Below are positions 25,626 to 33,764 of a stretch of 64,000 nt of DNA, in pieces. The notes beneath the pieces were generated by a model. It made no database searches and had not been told where the DNA came from. It worked only from the letters and a program-made list of their open reading frames with translations. The stretch is from Paraburkholderia caribensis (GTDB taxonomy: Bacteria; Pseudomonadota; Gammaproteobacteria; Burkholderiales; Burkholderiaceae). Positions within the stretch are counted from its first letter, which is position 1; every line of letters begins with the position of its first letter. Where the stretch lies: assembly GCF_002902945.1 (NCBI RefSeq), contig NZ_CP026101.1, positions 558,001 to 622,000 on the forward strand. Reading direction: 5' to 3'. Both the position numbers and the translations under genes were made by a program.

Positions 25626-27134
25626 ATGCAAGCAAAAATACTGACCCGTAGCGCCGTTGCAGCGGCCGTCGTTATCGCATTGTCGGCGGGCTACGTGGCG
25701 GGGCATCGCGACGTGCCAGCGCCCCAGGTGATCTCGCCCGCGGCCGCCGCGATGATGCCCGCGGAAGCCGCGGCGAAAACGGGCATTCCCGATTTCTCGG
25801 GCCTCGTCGAAACGTATGGGCCTGCCGTCGTCAACATCAGCGCGAAGCACGTCGTGAAGCAGACGGCGATGCGCGGCGGCAATGGCAATAACAGCGGTCA
25901 GCTTCCCATCGATCCGAGCGATCCGTTCTATCAGTTCTACCGTCATTTCTTCGGCCAGATGCCGGGCGGCCCCAATGGCGGCGGCGGCGATGACGGCGAC
26001 CGTCCGAGCGCGAGTCTCGGCTCGGGCTTCATCATCAGCAGCGACGGCTATGTGCTGACCAACGCGCACGTTGTCGACGGCGCGAACGTCGTGACCGTCA
26101 AGCTCACCGACAAGCGCGAGTACAAGGCAAAAGTGGTCGGCGCGGACAAGCAGTCGGACGTCGCCGTGCTGAAGATCGACGCGAAGGATCTGCCGACGGT
26201 GAAGATCGGCGATCCGCGCTCGAGCAAGGTCGGCCAGTGGGTCGTCGCGATCGGCTCGCCGTACGGCTTCGACAACACGGTGACGTCGGGCATCATCAGC
26301 GCGAAGTCGCGCTCGCTGCCTGACGAGAACTACACGCCGTTCATCCAGACCGACGTGCCCGTGAATCCGGGTAACTCGGGCGGCCCGCTGTTCAATCTGC
26401 AAGGCGAAGTGATCGGCATCAACTCGATGATCTATTCGCAGACGGGTGGCTTCCAGGGCCTTTCGTTCGCCATCCCGATCAACGAGGCGATGAAGGTCAA
26501 GGACGATCTCGTCAAAACGGGCCACGTGAGCCGGGGCCGGCTCGGTGTCGCCGTGCAGAGCGTGAACCAGACGCTCGCGGATTCGTTCGGCATGAAGAAG
26601 CCGCAAGGCGCGCTCGTGAGTTCCGTCGACCCGGGCGGTCCGGCCGCGAAGGCAGGCTTGCAGCCGGGCGACGTGATCCTGTCGGTGAACGGCGTGGATG
26701 TGACGGATTCTTCAGCGCTTCCGTCGCAGATCGCGGGCATTACGCCGGGCACGCAGGCCAACGTCCAGGTATGGCGCGACAAGTCAACCAAGGATCTCAA
26801 GGTGACGATCGGCTCGCTGTCGGACGCGAAGGTTGCGTCGAATGACGAAAGCGGCCCGGCGCAGGTGCAAGGCAGGCTCGGCGTCGCGGTGCGTCCGCTC
26901 ACGCCGCAGGAAAAGAGCGGCGCGTCCGTGTCGCACGGTCTGCTGGTGCAGGATGCGAGCGGCGCGGCAGCCAGCGCCGGCATCCAGCCGGGCGACGTGA
27001 TTCTGGCCGTCAACGGGCGGTCGGTATCGAACATCGACCAGTTGAAGCAGGCGGTGTCGGCAGCGGGCAATAGCATCGCGTTGCTGATCCAGCGCGACAA
27101 CTCGCAGATTTTCGTGCCCGTCGATCTCGGCTGA
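25626..27134 (+). CDS. DegP/DegQ/MucD-like periplasmic serine endoprotease (Do family)
   Basis: The ATG at 25626 has AGGAG upstream and begins a signal-anchor sequence (MQAKILTRSAVAAAVVIALSAGYVAG), giving 502 aa. Trypsin-like catalytic triad: His148 in LTNAHVV, Asp178 in SDVAVLKID, Ser251 in NPGNSGGPL. Two PDZ domains follow (about 285-380 and 415-500). A Gly/Asn-rich loop near 80-125 resembles the LA loop. It degrades or chaperones misfolded envelope proteins. It directly follows the two-component genes with a PmrA-type box between, so the trio may be one envelope-stress response unit. Confidence 0.93.
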   Translation: MQAKILTRSAVAAAVVIALSAGYVAGHRDVPAPQVISPAAAAMMPAEAAAKTGIPDFSGLVETYGPAVVNISAKHVVKQTAMRGGNGNNSGQLPIDPSDPFYQFYRHFFGQMPGGPNGGGGDDGDRPSASLGSGFIISSDGYVLTNAHVVDGANVVTVKLTDKREYKAKVVGADKQSDVAVLKIDAKDLPTVKIGDPRSSKVGQWVVAIGSPYGFDNTVTSGIISAKSRSLPDENYTPFIQTDVPVNPGNSGGPLFNLQGEVIGINSMIYSQTGGFQGLSFAIPINEAMKVKDDLVKTGHVSRGRLGVAVQSVNQTLADSFGMKKPQGALVSSVDPGGPAAKAGLQPGDVILSVNGVDVTDSSALPSQIAGITPGTQANVQVWRDKSTKDLKVTIGSLSDAKVASNDESGPAQVQGRLGVAVRPLTPQEKSGASVSHGLLVQDASGAAASAGIQPGDVILAVNGRSVSNIDQLKQAVSAAGNSIALLIQRDNSQIFVPVDLG

Positions 27135-27240
27135 TCCGGCAAATGCCGGCGTGCCGGCCGCGCCACCGGCGCCGGCCGGTAAAAGCTGCCGGTGATGGAA
27201 AAAATGGAAGGTTCGCGCCTTGCACACTGAGCGCGCTGCG

Positions 27241-27275
27241 AACGAAACAGGCCCGATTTTCGGGCCTGTTTCGTT
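27241..27275. terminator. Terminator hairpin after the DegP-like gene
   Basis: AACGAAACAGGCCCG - ATTTT - CGGGCCTGTTTCGTT, a perfect 15-bp stem with A/T-rich outer ends, located 107 bp beyond the stop. Confidence 0.8.
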
Positions 27276-27363
27276 GTGGGCGTTGATGGGGCGGGATGGG
27301 CATACAGATTGCGTACGGTTATGCGTTAGAACCGTTCAGGTTTGCCCCATAAGGAGCCACGCA

Positions 27364-27861
27364 ATGACTCATCGTCGTATCGTCGCCCGCGCCGTTTCGG
27401 TTGCGGCAGCGACAGTTCTCACATTCGGCCTGTCTGGCGGCGCGTACGCGCAGCAGGCAAGCGAAGTCACGGGCGGTACCACCACCGATAGCACCAGTGC
27501 GGGCAACGTCAATGGCGAAGGTCTGCCTCAAGTGCAGCAACAGGGCGACGTGTCGTACACCTCGGGCGGCGTCGGTCTCGATGAATCGAAGGCGCTGCTC
27601 TCCGCGCAGAGCCAGTGGCCGTTGTCGCTGCGCTTCACGGGCCCCGGTTCGGACTATCTCGCCGATGTAAAGGTGAAGATCGTCGATGCACATGGCGGCA
27701 GCGTGCTCGACACCACGTCGCGGGGGCCGTATATGCTGGTCAAGCTGCGCCCGGGCCGCTACACCGTGCATGCGGCGTACAAGGAAAACGATCAGTCGAA
27801 GCCGATCACCATTCCGGCGAAGGGTACGGCAAAGGCCGCGTTCTACTGGAAGACACAGTAA
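27364..27861 (+). CDS. Small secreted protein with carboxypeptidase-regulatory-like fold
   Basis: 165 aa. Signal peptide MTHRRIVARAVSVAAATVLTFGLSGGAYAQQ with an AYA-Q cleavage site. A Ser/Thr/Gly-rich linker follows, then a beta-sandwich-like C-terminal half (VKVKIVDAHGGSVLDTTSRGPYMLVKLRPGRYTVHAAYKEND), like carboxypeptidase regulatory-like or transthyretin-like domains. A ribosome site (AAGGAG) lies upstream. It is probably periplasmic and non-enzymatic. No partner was identified. Confidence 0.78.
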   Translation: MTHRRIVARAVSVAAATVLTFGLSGGAYAQQASEVTGGTTTDSTSAGNVNGEGLPQVQQQGDVSYTSGGVGLDESKALLSAQSQWPLSLRFTGPGSDYLADVKVKIVDAHGGSVLDTTSRGPYMLVKLRPGRYTVHAAYKENDQSKPITIPAKGTAKAAFYWKTQ

Positions 27862-28043
27862 GCGACGCGAAAGAAACGCGCAGAAAGCCGACGGGCGCCG
27901 GGCGCGACGAGGCAGGCATTCGCGCATCGATCGGCCGCCGCGCCGCTTGCAGTGGCCGCGACGCAACGCGCACGCGGCGGCAATCGGTAGAGACCCGATG
28001 CGCCAACGAAGGCCGCGCAATCGCGGCGTGTTTGGTCAATAAT

Positions 28044-28070
28044 GAAGCCACGGACACGCTCCGTGGCTTC
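28044..28070. terminator. Hairpin between the secreted protein and DUF427 genes
   Basis: GAAGCCACGGA - CACGC - TCCGTGGCTTC, a perfect 11-bp stem 183 bp after the 27364 gene, followed by GGCGTTTCGG. T-richness after the stem is low. Confidence 0.5.
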
Positions 28071-28211
28071 GGCGTTTCGGAGCCGACGCTGCGCGGCCCG
28101 GGAGACGCGCACCGCATAATGACAACGACGCGGCGCGCGATGAGAGCCGGACTGGCGGTTGAGCCCGCTGACCGGAGCGTGCGCGAACGTGCGAGCAGCG
28201 GAGCGGATCAC

Positions 28212-28667
28212 ATGAACGATGCCCCATCCGGCGGAAGCGCCGAAGACGCGGACAACGGCAGTGCCGGGCACGGCGGCCATGCATCCCGCGGTGCGCCAGC
28301 GCACGGAGGCGACGCCGAAGCGGGGCATACGATTTCCATCAGGCCCAACCAGCATCGCGTACGGGTGATCCACCAGGGCGTGACGTTCGCGGACACGCAT
28401 GCCGGGTTCACGCTGTGCGAAACAGGCTGTCCCGACGTGTTTTATTTCCCGCGGGCCGACGTTAACATGGCGCGGCTCGAACGATCGGCTCACACGTCGC
28501 ACTGTCCGTTCAAGGGCGAAGCGTCGTACTACCATCTGCGGACGGAAGACGAGACGATCGAGTGTGCAGTCTGGAGCTATGAAAACCCTCTGGAAGGGGT
28601 GAAGCAGATCGCGGGGTATCTTGCGTTTCACGCATCGCGTGTCGACCGCATCGATCAGACATCCTGA
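28212..28667 (+). CDS. DUF427 domain-containing protein
   Basis: 151 aa from the ATG at 28212. The first ~40 residues are Gly/His/Asp-rich and probably disordered (GGSAEDADNGSAGHGGHAS). From residue ~45 the DUF427 core is clear: HRVRVIHQGVTFADTHAGFTLCE, CPDVFYFPRADVNMARLER, TSHCPFKGEASYYHL and AVWSYENPLEGVKQIAGYLAFHASRVDRI. Biochemical role is unknown. Another in-frame ATG near 28119 would lengthen the disordered part; the coding start is therefore uncertain. A CoxG-like gene follows at 33 bp. Confidence 0.85.
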   Translation: MNDAPSGGSAEDADNGSAGHGGHASRGAPAHGGDAEAGHTISIRPNQHRVRVIHQGVTFADTHAGFTLCETGCPDVFYFPRADVNMARLERSAHTSHCPFKGEASYYHLRTEDETIECAVWSYENPLEGVKQIAGYLAFHASRVDRIDQTS

Positions 28668-28700
28668 TCCCGCGGTCGCACGGTTATCGGGGAGGCTGCC

Positions 28701-29453
28701 ATGGAATTGAACGACGCGTTGAGAGTGCCGCTGGCGCCGTCCGAAGTCTGGGACGCGCTGCAGGATCTCGCGTTGCTGCGCGCGAGTCTCGACAATTGCG
28801 AGTCCTTGCGCCGGCTCCAGGGCGGCGAATATCTGCTGACGATGACCGTGCCGCTCGGTCCGCTGCGCGCGCACTATCACATACGCGCCCATGTCGCGAG
28901 CGAGGATGGCGCGAACAGCGCAAAGCCGCATCGCACGCTCAACTTCAAGGCGCGCGCCGAGGGCGTCGGCTCGCTGCGCGGCCAGATCGACGTGTCGCTG
29001 CGCACCGACGATCATCTTCATCTGCATCTTCCCGGTCGCGGGCCGAGCACGCGCATCGACTATTCGGTGTGGGCGACGTCGACAGGACCGCTCGCGCAAC
29101 TGCCCGCGCGGCAGATCGAAAACGCGCTGCACGAACTGGCCGACGACTTCTTCACCGAATTCTGCGCGGTCGTCCAGGCGAAGCACGGCAAAGGGCCGAA
29201 CCGCGCGACGGGCACGCAAGGGCGGCGCCAGCACGTGTTTCTGCGGCCAATCAGCCTTTCCGGCGTGGCGCGCCGTGCGCGGCTGCACGATCATCATCAA
29301 GGCAGTACGCTGACCGGCCGCGCCGCGCATTCGCTGCTGCACGGCCTGCATCATGAGCATGATCCACATGTGCTGCCGAACTGGGCGTGGGCGGCGATGA
29401 TTTTCTTCGTCGCGCTGCTGCTCTACGTCGCGCGGTATTTCACGCAAGGCTAG
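28701..29453 (+). CDS. CoxG-like SRPBCC protein with C-terminal membrane anchor
   Basis: 250 aa. The first ~155 residues match the CoxG/SRPBCC pattern: VPLAPSEVWDALQDLALLRASLDNCESL, YLLTMTVPLGPLRAHY, and YSVWATSTGPLAQLPARQIENALHELADDFFTEF. A basic, His-rich linker (RRARLHDHHQGSTLTGRAAHSLLHGLHHEHDPH) leads to a single membrane helix (WAWAAMIFFVALLLYVARYF). CoxG proteins are known in CO dehydrogenase loci as membrane-associated factors for cofactor or enzyme placement, but no cox genes are nearby, so that role is not implied. It directly follows the DUF427 gene. Confidence 0.82.
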   Translation: MELNDALRVPLAPSEVWDALQDLALLRASLDNCESLRRLQGGEYLLTMTVPLGPLRAHYHIRAHVASEDGANSAKPHRTLNFKARAEGVGSLRGQIDVSLRTDDHLHLHLPGRGPSTRIDYSVWATSTGPLAQLPARQIENALHELADDFFTEFCAVVQAKHGKGPNRATGTQGRRQHVFLRPISLSGVARRARLHDHHQGSTLTGRAAHSLLHGLHHEHDPHVLPNWAWAAMIFFVALLLYVARYFTQG

Positions 29454-29486
29454 CCGTTACCTTCACTTCACTATGCGCGCGGCGGT

Positions 29487-30569
29487 TCACACACCGCGAA
29501 ACTCTCTGCGCCATGCGGACGGCGACGTCCTGAACGCGTCGGTGAAGTGCTGGCGCAGCGACGCCGTCGAGCCGAACCCCGCCATTCCCGCAATCGACTC
29601 GACCGACTCGTCGGTGCTTTCGAGCAGTTGCTGCGCGCGCGCGAGCCGTTGCCCAAGCAGCCAGGCGCTCACGGTCGTTCCCGTCGCTGCCTTGAAGTGA
29701 CGTGTGAAGGTGCGGCGGCTCATCGCGGCGCGCCCGGCCAGGGAATCGAGGGTGTGCGGCGTGTCGAGCGTGCCGTTCACCCAGTCGAGCAGCGCGGACA
29801 AGCGGTTGCCGCGCAGGTCGGGCGGCATGGGCTGCTGCACGTATTGCGCCTGACCGCCCTGGCGATGTGGCGGCACGACGAGGCGCCGCGCGATGTAGTT
29901 CGCGCTTTGCGCGCCGCACAGCTTGCGCACCACATGCAGGCAGCAATCGAGCCCCGCCGCCGTGCCCGCCGACGTGAGGATGTCGCCGTCGTCGACATAC
30001 AGCACCTGCGGATCGACCTTCACGCCCGGAAAGCGCCGCGCGAAGTCGGCGGCCCATGCCCAGTGCGTGGTCGCCGGGCGTCCGTCGAGCAGGCCCGCGG
30101 CGGCGAGCACGTAGGCGCCGAGACACAGGCCGACCAGTTGCGCGCCGCGTGCGTGCGCGGCGCGCAACGCATCGAGCAGCGCTGCGGGCGGTGCTTCGTC
30201 AGGATCGCGCCAGGTGGGAACGATGATCGTATCGGCGTCGGCGAGCGCGTCGAGACCGTGCGTTGCGGCGATCGAAAAGCCGGCTGTCGTCGACAGCGGG
30301 CCGGGGTCGATCGAGCAGACCCGGAACTCGAAGCCGAGCACGCCGCCGTCGCTGCGGTCCTCGGCGAACACGACACAGGGCACGGACAAATGGAACGGGC
30401 TGATACCGTCGAAGGCGACGGCCGCGACGACATGCGGTGTGTTCGGGGCGCTGCGGCACGTCTGCGTTGGCTGGCGATCAGGACTCGCGCTGGATGCGCG
30501 CGGCTTCGCCGGCTTTGACGCAGCCATTGATGCGGAGGTTGCAGCGGCTCGGACAGCGGAGCGGGCCAT
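29487..30569 (-). CDS. GlxA-family transcriptional regulator (DJ-1/PfpI-like domain plus AraC HTH)
   Basis: 360 aa. After a ~45-residue basic, low-complexity N-terminus, the DJ-1/PfpI domain runs to about 210 (VAAVAFDGISPFHLSVPCVVFAEDRSD, IIVPTWRD, GLCLGAYVLAAAGLLDGRPATTHW). The AraC-type double helix-turn-helix is at the end (AGRAAMSRRTFTRHFKAATGTTVSAWLLGQRLARAQQLLE ... GFGSTASLRQHF). It is divergent from a cysteine hydrolase gene, which it probably controls, a common pairing. An internal start after the low-complexity region is possible. Confidence 0.9.
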   Translation of the reverse strand: MARSAVRAAATSASMAASKPAKPRASSASPDRQPTQTCRSAPNTPHVVAAVAFDGISPFHLSVPCVVFAEDRSDGGVLGFEFRVCSIDPGPLSTTAGFSIAATHGLDALADADTIIVPTWRDPDEAPPAALLDALRAAHARGAQLVGLCLGAYVLAAAGLLDGRPATTHWAWAADFARRFPGVKVDPQVLYVDDGDILTSAGTAAGLDCCLHVVRKLCGAQSANYIARRLVVPPHRQGGQAQYVQQPMPPDLRGNRLSALLDWVNGTLDTPHTLDSLAGRAAMSRRTFTRHFKAATGTTVSAWLLGQRLARAQQLLESTDESVESIAGMAGFGSTASLRQHFTDAFRTSPSAWRREFRGV

Positions 30570-30717
30570 CGCGGCCTCCCGTTCGAAATGGCGAATGGCC
30601 CAATCCTAGCGAAAATTGTCATTCGGGTCACTGTCGCGCGATGGGCGGAACGCGAACAATGCGTGCATTGCGGCTGCAACCGCCGGCCGCCGACTTCAAC
30701 CATCCAGGAGAGTTGCC

Positions 30718-31347
30718 ATGCCGACGCCCCGCCGTGCCCTGATTGTCATCGATGTCCAGAACGAATACGTGACGGGCGACCTGCCGATCGAATACCCGGA
30801 CGTGCAGACCTCGCTCGCCAACATCGGCCGCGCAATCGACGCGGCGCACGCCGCGCAGATTCCCGTGGTCGTCGTGCAGAACTTCACGCCGGCCGGCTCG
30901 CCGATCTTCGCGCGCGGCAGCGAAGGCGCGGAACTGCACGACGTGGTCGCATCGCGCAAGTACGATCACCACATCGAGAAAGCGCTGCCGAGCGCCTTCA
31001 CCGACACCGATCTGGCGGACTGGCTCGCGGCGCGCGAGATCGACACGCTCACCGTGGTCGGTTACATGACGCACAACTGCGACGCATCGACGATCGTTCA
31101 CGCGCTGCACATGGGCCTCGCCGTCGAGTTCCTGCACGACGCGACGGGTTCCGTGCCGTATGAAAACAGCGCCGGTCTGGCGAGCGCCGAGGAAATCCAT
31201 CGCGTATTCAGCGTCGTGCTGCAGTCGCGCTTCGCGGCCGTCGCGAGCACGCAGCAATGGATCGGCGCCGTGCAGTCGGGCGGGCAGCTGGAACGCGGCT
31301 CGATCTACGCATCGAACCAGAAGGCGCGAGCGAAGACGGCCGCCTGA
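30718..31347 (+). CDS. Cysteine hydrolase, isochorismatase family
   Basis: 209 aa from the ATG at 30718, which has AGGAG about 7 bp upstream. Catalytic Asp is in ALIVIDVQNEY, the Lys in SRKYDHHIEKALPSAF, and the nucleophile Cys in YMTHNCDAST, the triad of isochorismatase-like amidases (nicotinamidase, ureidomalonase and others). Substrate cannot be told; the C-terminal extension (IGAVQSGGQLERGSIYAS) is compatible with several amide hydrolases. The divergent GlxA-type regulator suggests control by an amide or nitrogen compound, by analogy. Confidence 0.9.
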   Translation: MPTPRRALIVIDVQNEYVTGDLPIEYPDVQTSLANIGRAIDAAHAAQIPVVVVQNFTPAGSPIFARGSEGAELHDVVASRKYDHHIEKALPSAFTDTDLADWLAAREIDTLTVVGYMTHNCDASTIVHALHMGLAVEFLHDATGSVPYENSAGLASAEEIHRVFSVVLQSRFAAVASTQQWIGAVQSGGQLERGSIYASNQKARAKTAA

Positions 31348-31370
31348 GCGAGCCGGAAATGAAGGAAAAA

Positions 31371-31394
31371 GGGCGGCCGGCTTGCCGGCGGCCC
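31371..31394. terminator. Hairpin between convergent genes
   Basis: GGGCGGCCGGC-TT-GCCGGCGGCCC, an 11-bp stem with one mismatch between the cysteine hydrolase stop (31347) and the TetR gene stop (31452). A run of A (GGAAAAA) just upstream would give T after the stem on the minus strand. Confidence 0.5.
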
Positions 31395-31451
31395 ATGCGG
31401 CGCATCGGCTTTCCGGGCTGAGCGCCGCTGTGACGTCCAGCGTGAATACGT

Positions 31452-32087
31452 TCAGGCGCCCATGCGCAGCGCCGGGCTGCGCAACGCATCGATCATGCTT
31501 TCGACCATCTGCCGCGCGTGCCGGCCGAAGTCCAGCACTTCCGGCACGAACAGCATGTCCTTCAACGATCCGCTGATGAACGCGTGCACCATCGACGCCG
31601 CCACGGGCACGTTCATGTCGGCAGGCAACTGCCCTTTGGAGATCGCGTTGCGCATACACGTCTGAATGTTCGTCAGGCCCTCGCGCATGGTGTTCTGGTA
31701 GCGCGCCATCACGGGCCCCATCTCTTCGACGAACTCGCACTTGTGAAACAGGATGTCGAACACCCGGCGGCGGTGCGGGTCGTTCGCGGTGTCGCGCAGA
31801 CAGACGGTGCAGATCTCGACGAGGCGGCCGAGCGGATCGGCCTCGTTCGGATCGACGGACGCGGCTTTCAGTTCGTCGAGCGGCAGCAGCACGCGGTCGA
31901 ACATTTCCGTGAAGAGCTCGCCCTTGTTGGCGAAGTGCCAGTAGATGGCGCCACGCGTGACGCCCGCCGTCTGCGCGATGTCGGCCAGCGAAGTCCGCGA
32001 CACGCCTTTTTCCGCAAACACCCGTTCTGCTGCATCGAGGATGCGGGTGCGCGTCTCCTGCGCTTCTTCCTTGGTGCGACGGACCAT
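31452..32087 (-). CDS. TetR/AcrR-family repressor of the RND efflux operon
   Basis: 211 aa. The N-terminal helix-turn-helix is TRTRILDAAERVFAEKGVSRTSLADIAQTAGVTRGAIYWHFANKGELF, nearly identical in pattern to AcrR, and the C-terminal domain resembles AcrR/BpeR ligand pockets. It is divergent from the adaptor gene with a 427-bp gap that contains an AcrR-like palindromic operator. The layout bpeR / bpeA-bpeB-oprB of Burkholderia pseudomallei is the same, so it is likely the local repressor of that pump. Confidence 0.9.
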   Translation of the reverse strand: MVRRTKEEAQETRTRILDAAERVFAEKGVSRTSLADIAQTAGVTRGAIYWHFANKGELFTEMFDRVLLPLDELKAASVDPNEADPLGRLVEICTVCLRDTANDPHRRRVFDILFHKCEFVEEMGPVMARYQNTMREGLTNIQTCMRNAISKGQLPADMNVPVAASMVHAFISGSLKDMLFVPEVLDFGRHARQMVESMIDALRSPALRMGA

Positions 32088-32514
32088 TTGTATTGCCCTG
32101 CAATAAATGCGGGGTTTCCCCTGACGTTTTTAAACGCGCCTGATAAAGATCATTTCATGCGCACGTTAATGCCTGGCAGATCTTCCGGAGGAAACCCTTT
32201 TTACCGGTTGAACGCACTTTTACGTGCATTCATGAATGTATATATAATAGCACCCCATCGATCGGATGGCTTACGTTTGGGTGAACGGTTAATATCCGTC
32301 ACTGTTGTCTTTGCAAGCATCTTTGCGCTGTCTCAAGACATGAGCAGCGCGGTGCGGCATTTCCCGGTTTGGCGCATTTCGCAGTGAATGCACCCGCAGG
32401 AAACGCATTCGTGAGCGTCCGGTCATGGCGTCTTCGAGACGCCAATTTGCGCAGCCTTCTCCGGAGAGAGATGCACGCACTTTTTCCTTCTCAGTCTTTG
32501 ACAGAGGTCGCTCC
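32088..32514. promoter_or_regulatory. Divergent control region of the efflux operon
   Basis: 427 bp between the TetR start and the adaptor start. Apart from the palindrome at 32221-32244 and an AT-rich patch (TATATATAATAGC, 32238-32250) which may contain a -10, no gene or other repeat is seen. The adaptor start at 32515 has GGTCGCTCC upstream, a weak ribosome site. Confidence 0.6.
32221..32244. promoter_or_regulatory. AcrR-type operator palindrome
   Basis: The core CATTCATGAATG (32227-32238) is a perfect 12-bp palindrome; outer parts TACGTG and TATATA make a 24-bp imperfect one. By my recollection of the E. coli AcrR operator (TACATACATT-TGTGAATGTATGTA), 19 of 24 positions agree. It overlaps an AT-rich promoter-like stretch. 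Confidence 0.6.
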
Positions 32515-33744
32515 ATGCGCGTCGAACGGGTTCCATTCCGCTTACTCACTGCCACGACGGCTGCCGTAATGCTGGCAGCATGCGGACAAAAACAATCAGC
32601 ACCTCCGCCTCAAACGCCTGAAGTCGGCGTCGTCACGGTCCAGCCGCAAGCCGTGCCCGTCGTCACCGAATTGCCGGGTCGCACCAGTGCGTTCCTCGTC
32701 GCGCAGGTGCGCGCGCGGGTCGACGGCATCGTGCTGCGCCGCGAATTCACGGAAGGCACGCAGGTCAAGGCCGGTCAGCGTCTGTACAAGATCGATCCGG
32801 CGCCGTACATCGCGACGCTGAACAACGCGAAAGCGTCGCTCGCCAAGGCGCAGGCAAACCTCGTCTCCACCACGGCGCAGGCCAATCGCTACAAGGTGCT
32901 GGTCGCGGCGAACGCGGTGTCGAAGCAGGACTACGACAATGCCGTCGCATCCGAAGGCCAGGCGGCCGCCGACGTCGCGGCCGGCAAGGCCGCCGTCGAT
33001 ACCGCGCAGATCAACCTCGGCTACACGGATGTCGTCTCGCCCGTGACGGGCCAGGTCGGCATCTCGCAGGTCACGCCGGGCGCATACGTGCAGGCGAGCC
33101 AGGCGACGCTGATGTCGACCGTGCAACAGCTCGATCCCGTCTACGTCGACGTCACGCAGTCGAGCCTCGCGGGCCTGAAGCTGCGCCGCGAAATCCAGCA
33201 GGGCCGCCTGAAGACCACGGGTCCGGACGCCGCGAAGGTCGAACTGGTGCTCGAAGACGGCCGCGTCTATTCGGAGAAGGGCAAGCTGCAGTTCACCGAC
33301 GTGACCGTCGATCAGGCCACGGGCTCCGTGACGATCCGCGCAATCTTCCAGAACAAGGACCACGTGCTGCTGCCGGGCATGTTCGTGCGCGCGCGCATCG
33401 AGGAAGGCGTCAACGAAAACGCGCTGCTGGTGCCGCAGATTGGCGTCACGCACGACCAGAAGGGCCAGCCGACGGCACTCGTTCTGAATAAGGAAGACAA
33501 GGTCGAGCTGCGCACGCTGCAGGCCACGGCAACGTACGGCCAGTACTGGGTGGTCGAGGGCGGCCTGAATGCGGGCGACCGCGTGATCGTGAACGGCGTC
33601 GACAAGGTGCGTCCGGGTGCAACGGCCAAGGCCGTGCCGGCACAACTGCCGCCGTCGCCCGCATCGGACGCAGCCGCGGCGGCTCCGGCCGGCGCACAGG
33701 CAGCTAGCGGCGCAGCCGCCGCCTCCGCTGCATCGGGCGCGTAA
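32515..33744 (+). CDS. RND efflux periplasmic adaptor (membrane fusion) lipoprotein, BpeA/AcrA-like
   Basis: 409 aa from the ATG at 32515. Lipobox LAACGQ (Cys23). The order of adaptor blocks is typical: PVVTELPGRTSAFLVAQVRARVDGIVLRREFTEGTQVKAGQRLYKID (lipoyl/barrel-sandwich half), alpha-hairpin around NAKASLAKAQANLVSTTAQANRYKVLVAANAVSKQDYDNA, then DVVSPVTGQVG and the beta-barrel and membrane-proximal domain with VNENALLVPQIGVTHDQKG. The last ~40 residues are Ala/Pro low complexity. It joins the inner membrane pump to the outer membrane channel encoded next. Confidence 0.93.
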   Translation: MRVERVPFRLLTATTAAVMLAACGQKQSAPPPQTPEVGVVTVQPQAVPVVTELPGRTSAFLVAQVRARVDGIVLRREFTEGTQVKAGQRLYKIDPAPYIATLNNAKASLAKAQANLVSTTAQANRYKVLVAANAVSKQDYDNAVASEGQAAADVAAGKAAVDTAQINLGYTDVVSPVTGQVGISQVTPGAYVQASQATLMSTVQQLDPVYVDVTQSSLAGLKLRREIQQGRLKTTGPDAAKVELVLEDGRVYSEKGKLQFTDVTVDQATGSVTIRAIFQNKDHVLLPGMFVRARIEEGVNENALLVPQIGVTHDQKGQPTALVLNKEDKVELRTLQATATYGQYWVVEGGLNAGDRVIVNGVDKVRPGATAKAVPAQLPPSPASDAAAAAPAGAQAASGAAAASAASGA

Positions 33745-33764
33745 AAACAAAGGGAGCCTGCTTC

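Noticed and set aside
27364..28667. One long reading frame (from 27615) that joins the secreted protein region to DUF427
   Set aside because: It begins inside the secreted protein gene in a different frame. The DUF427 part is only meaningful from about 28212.
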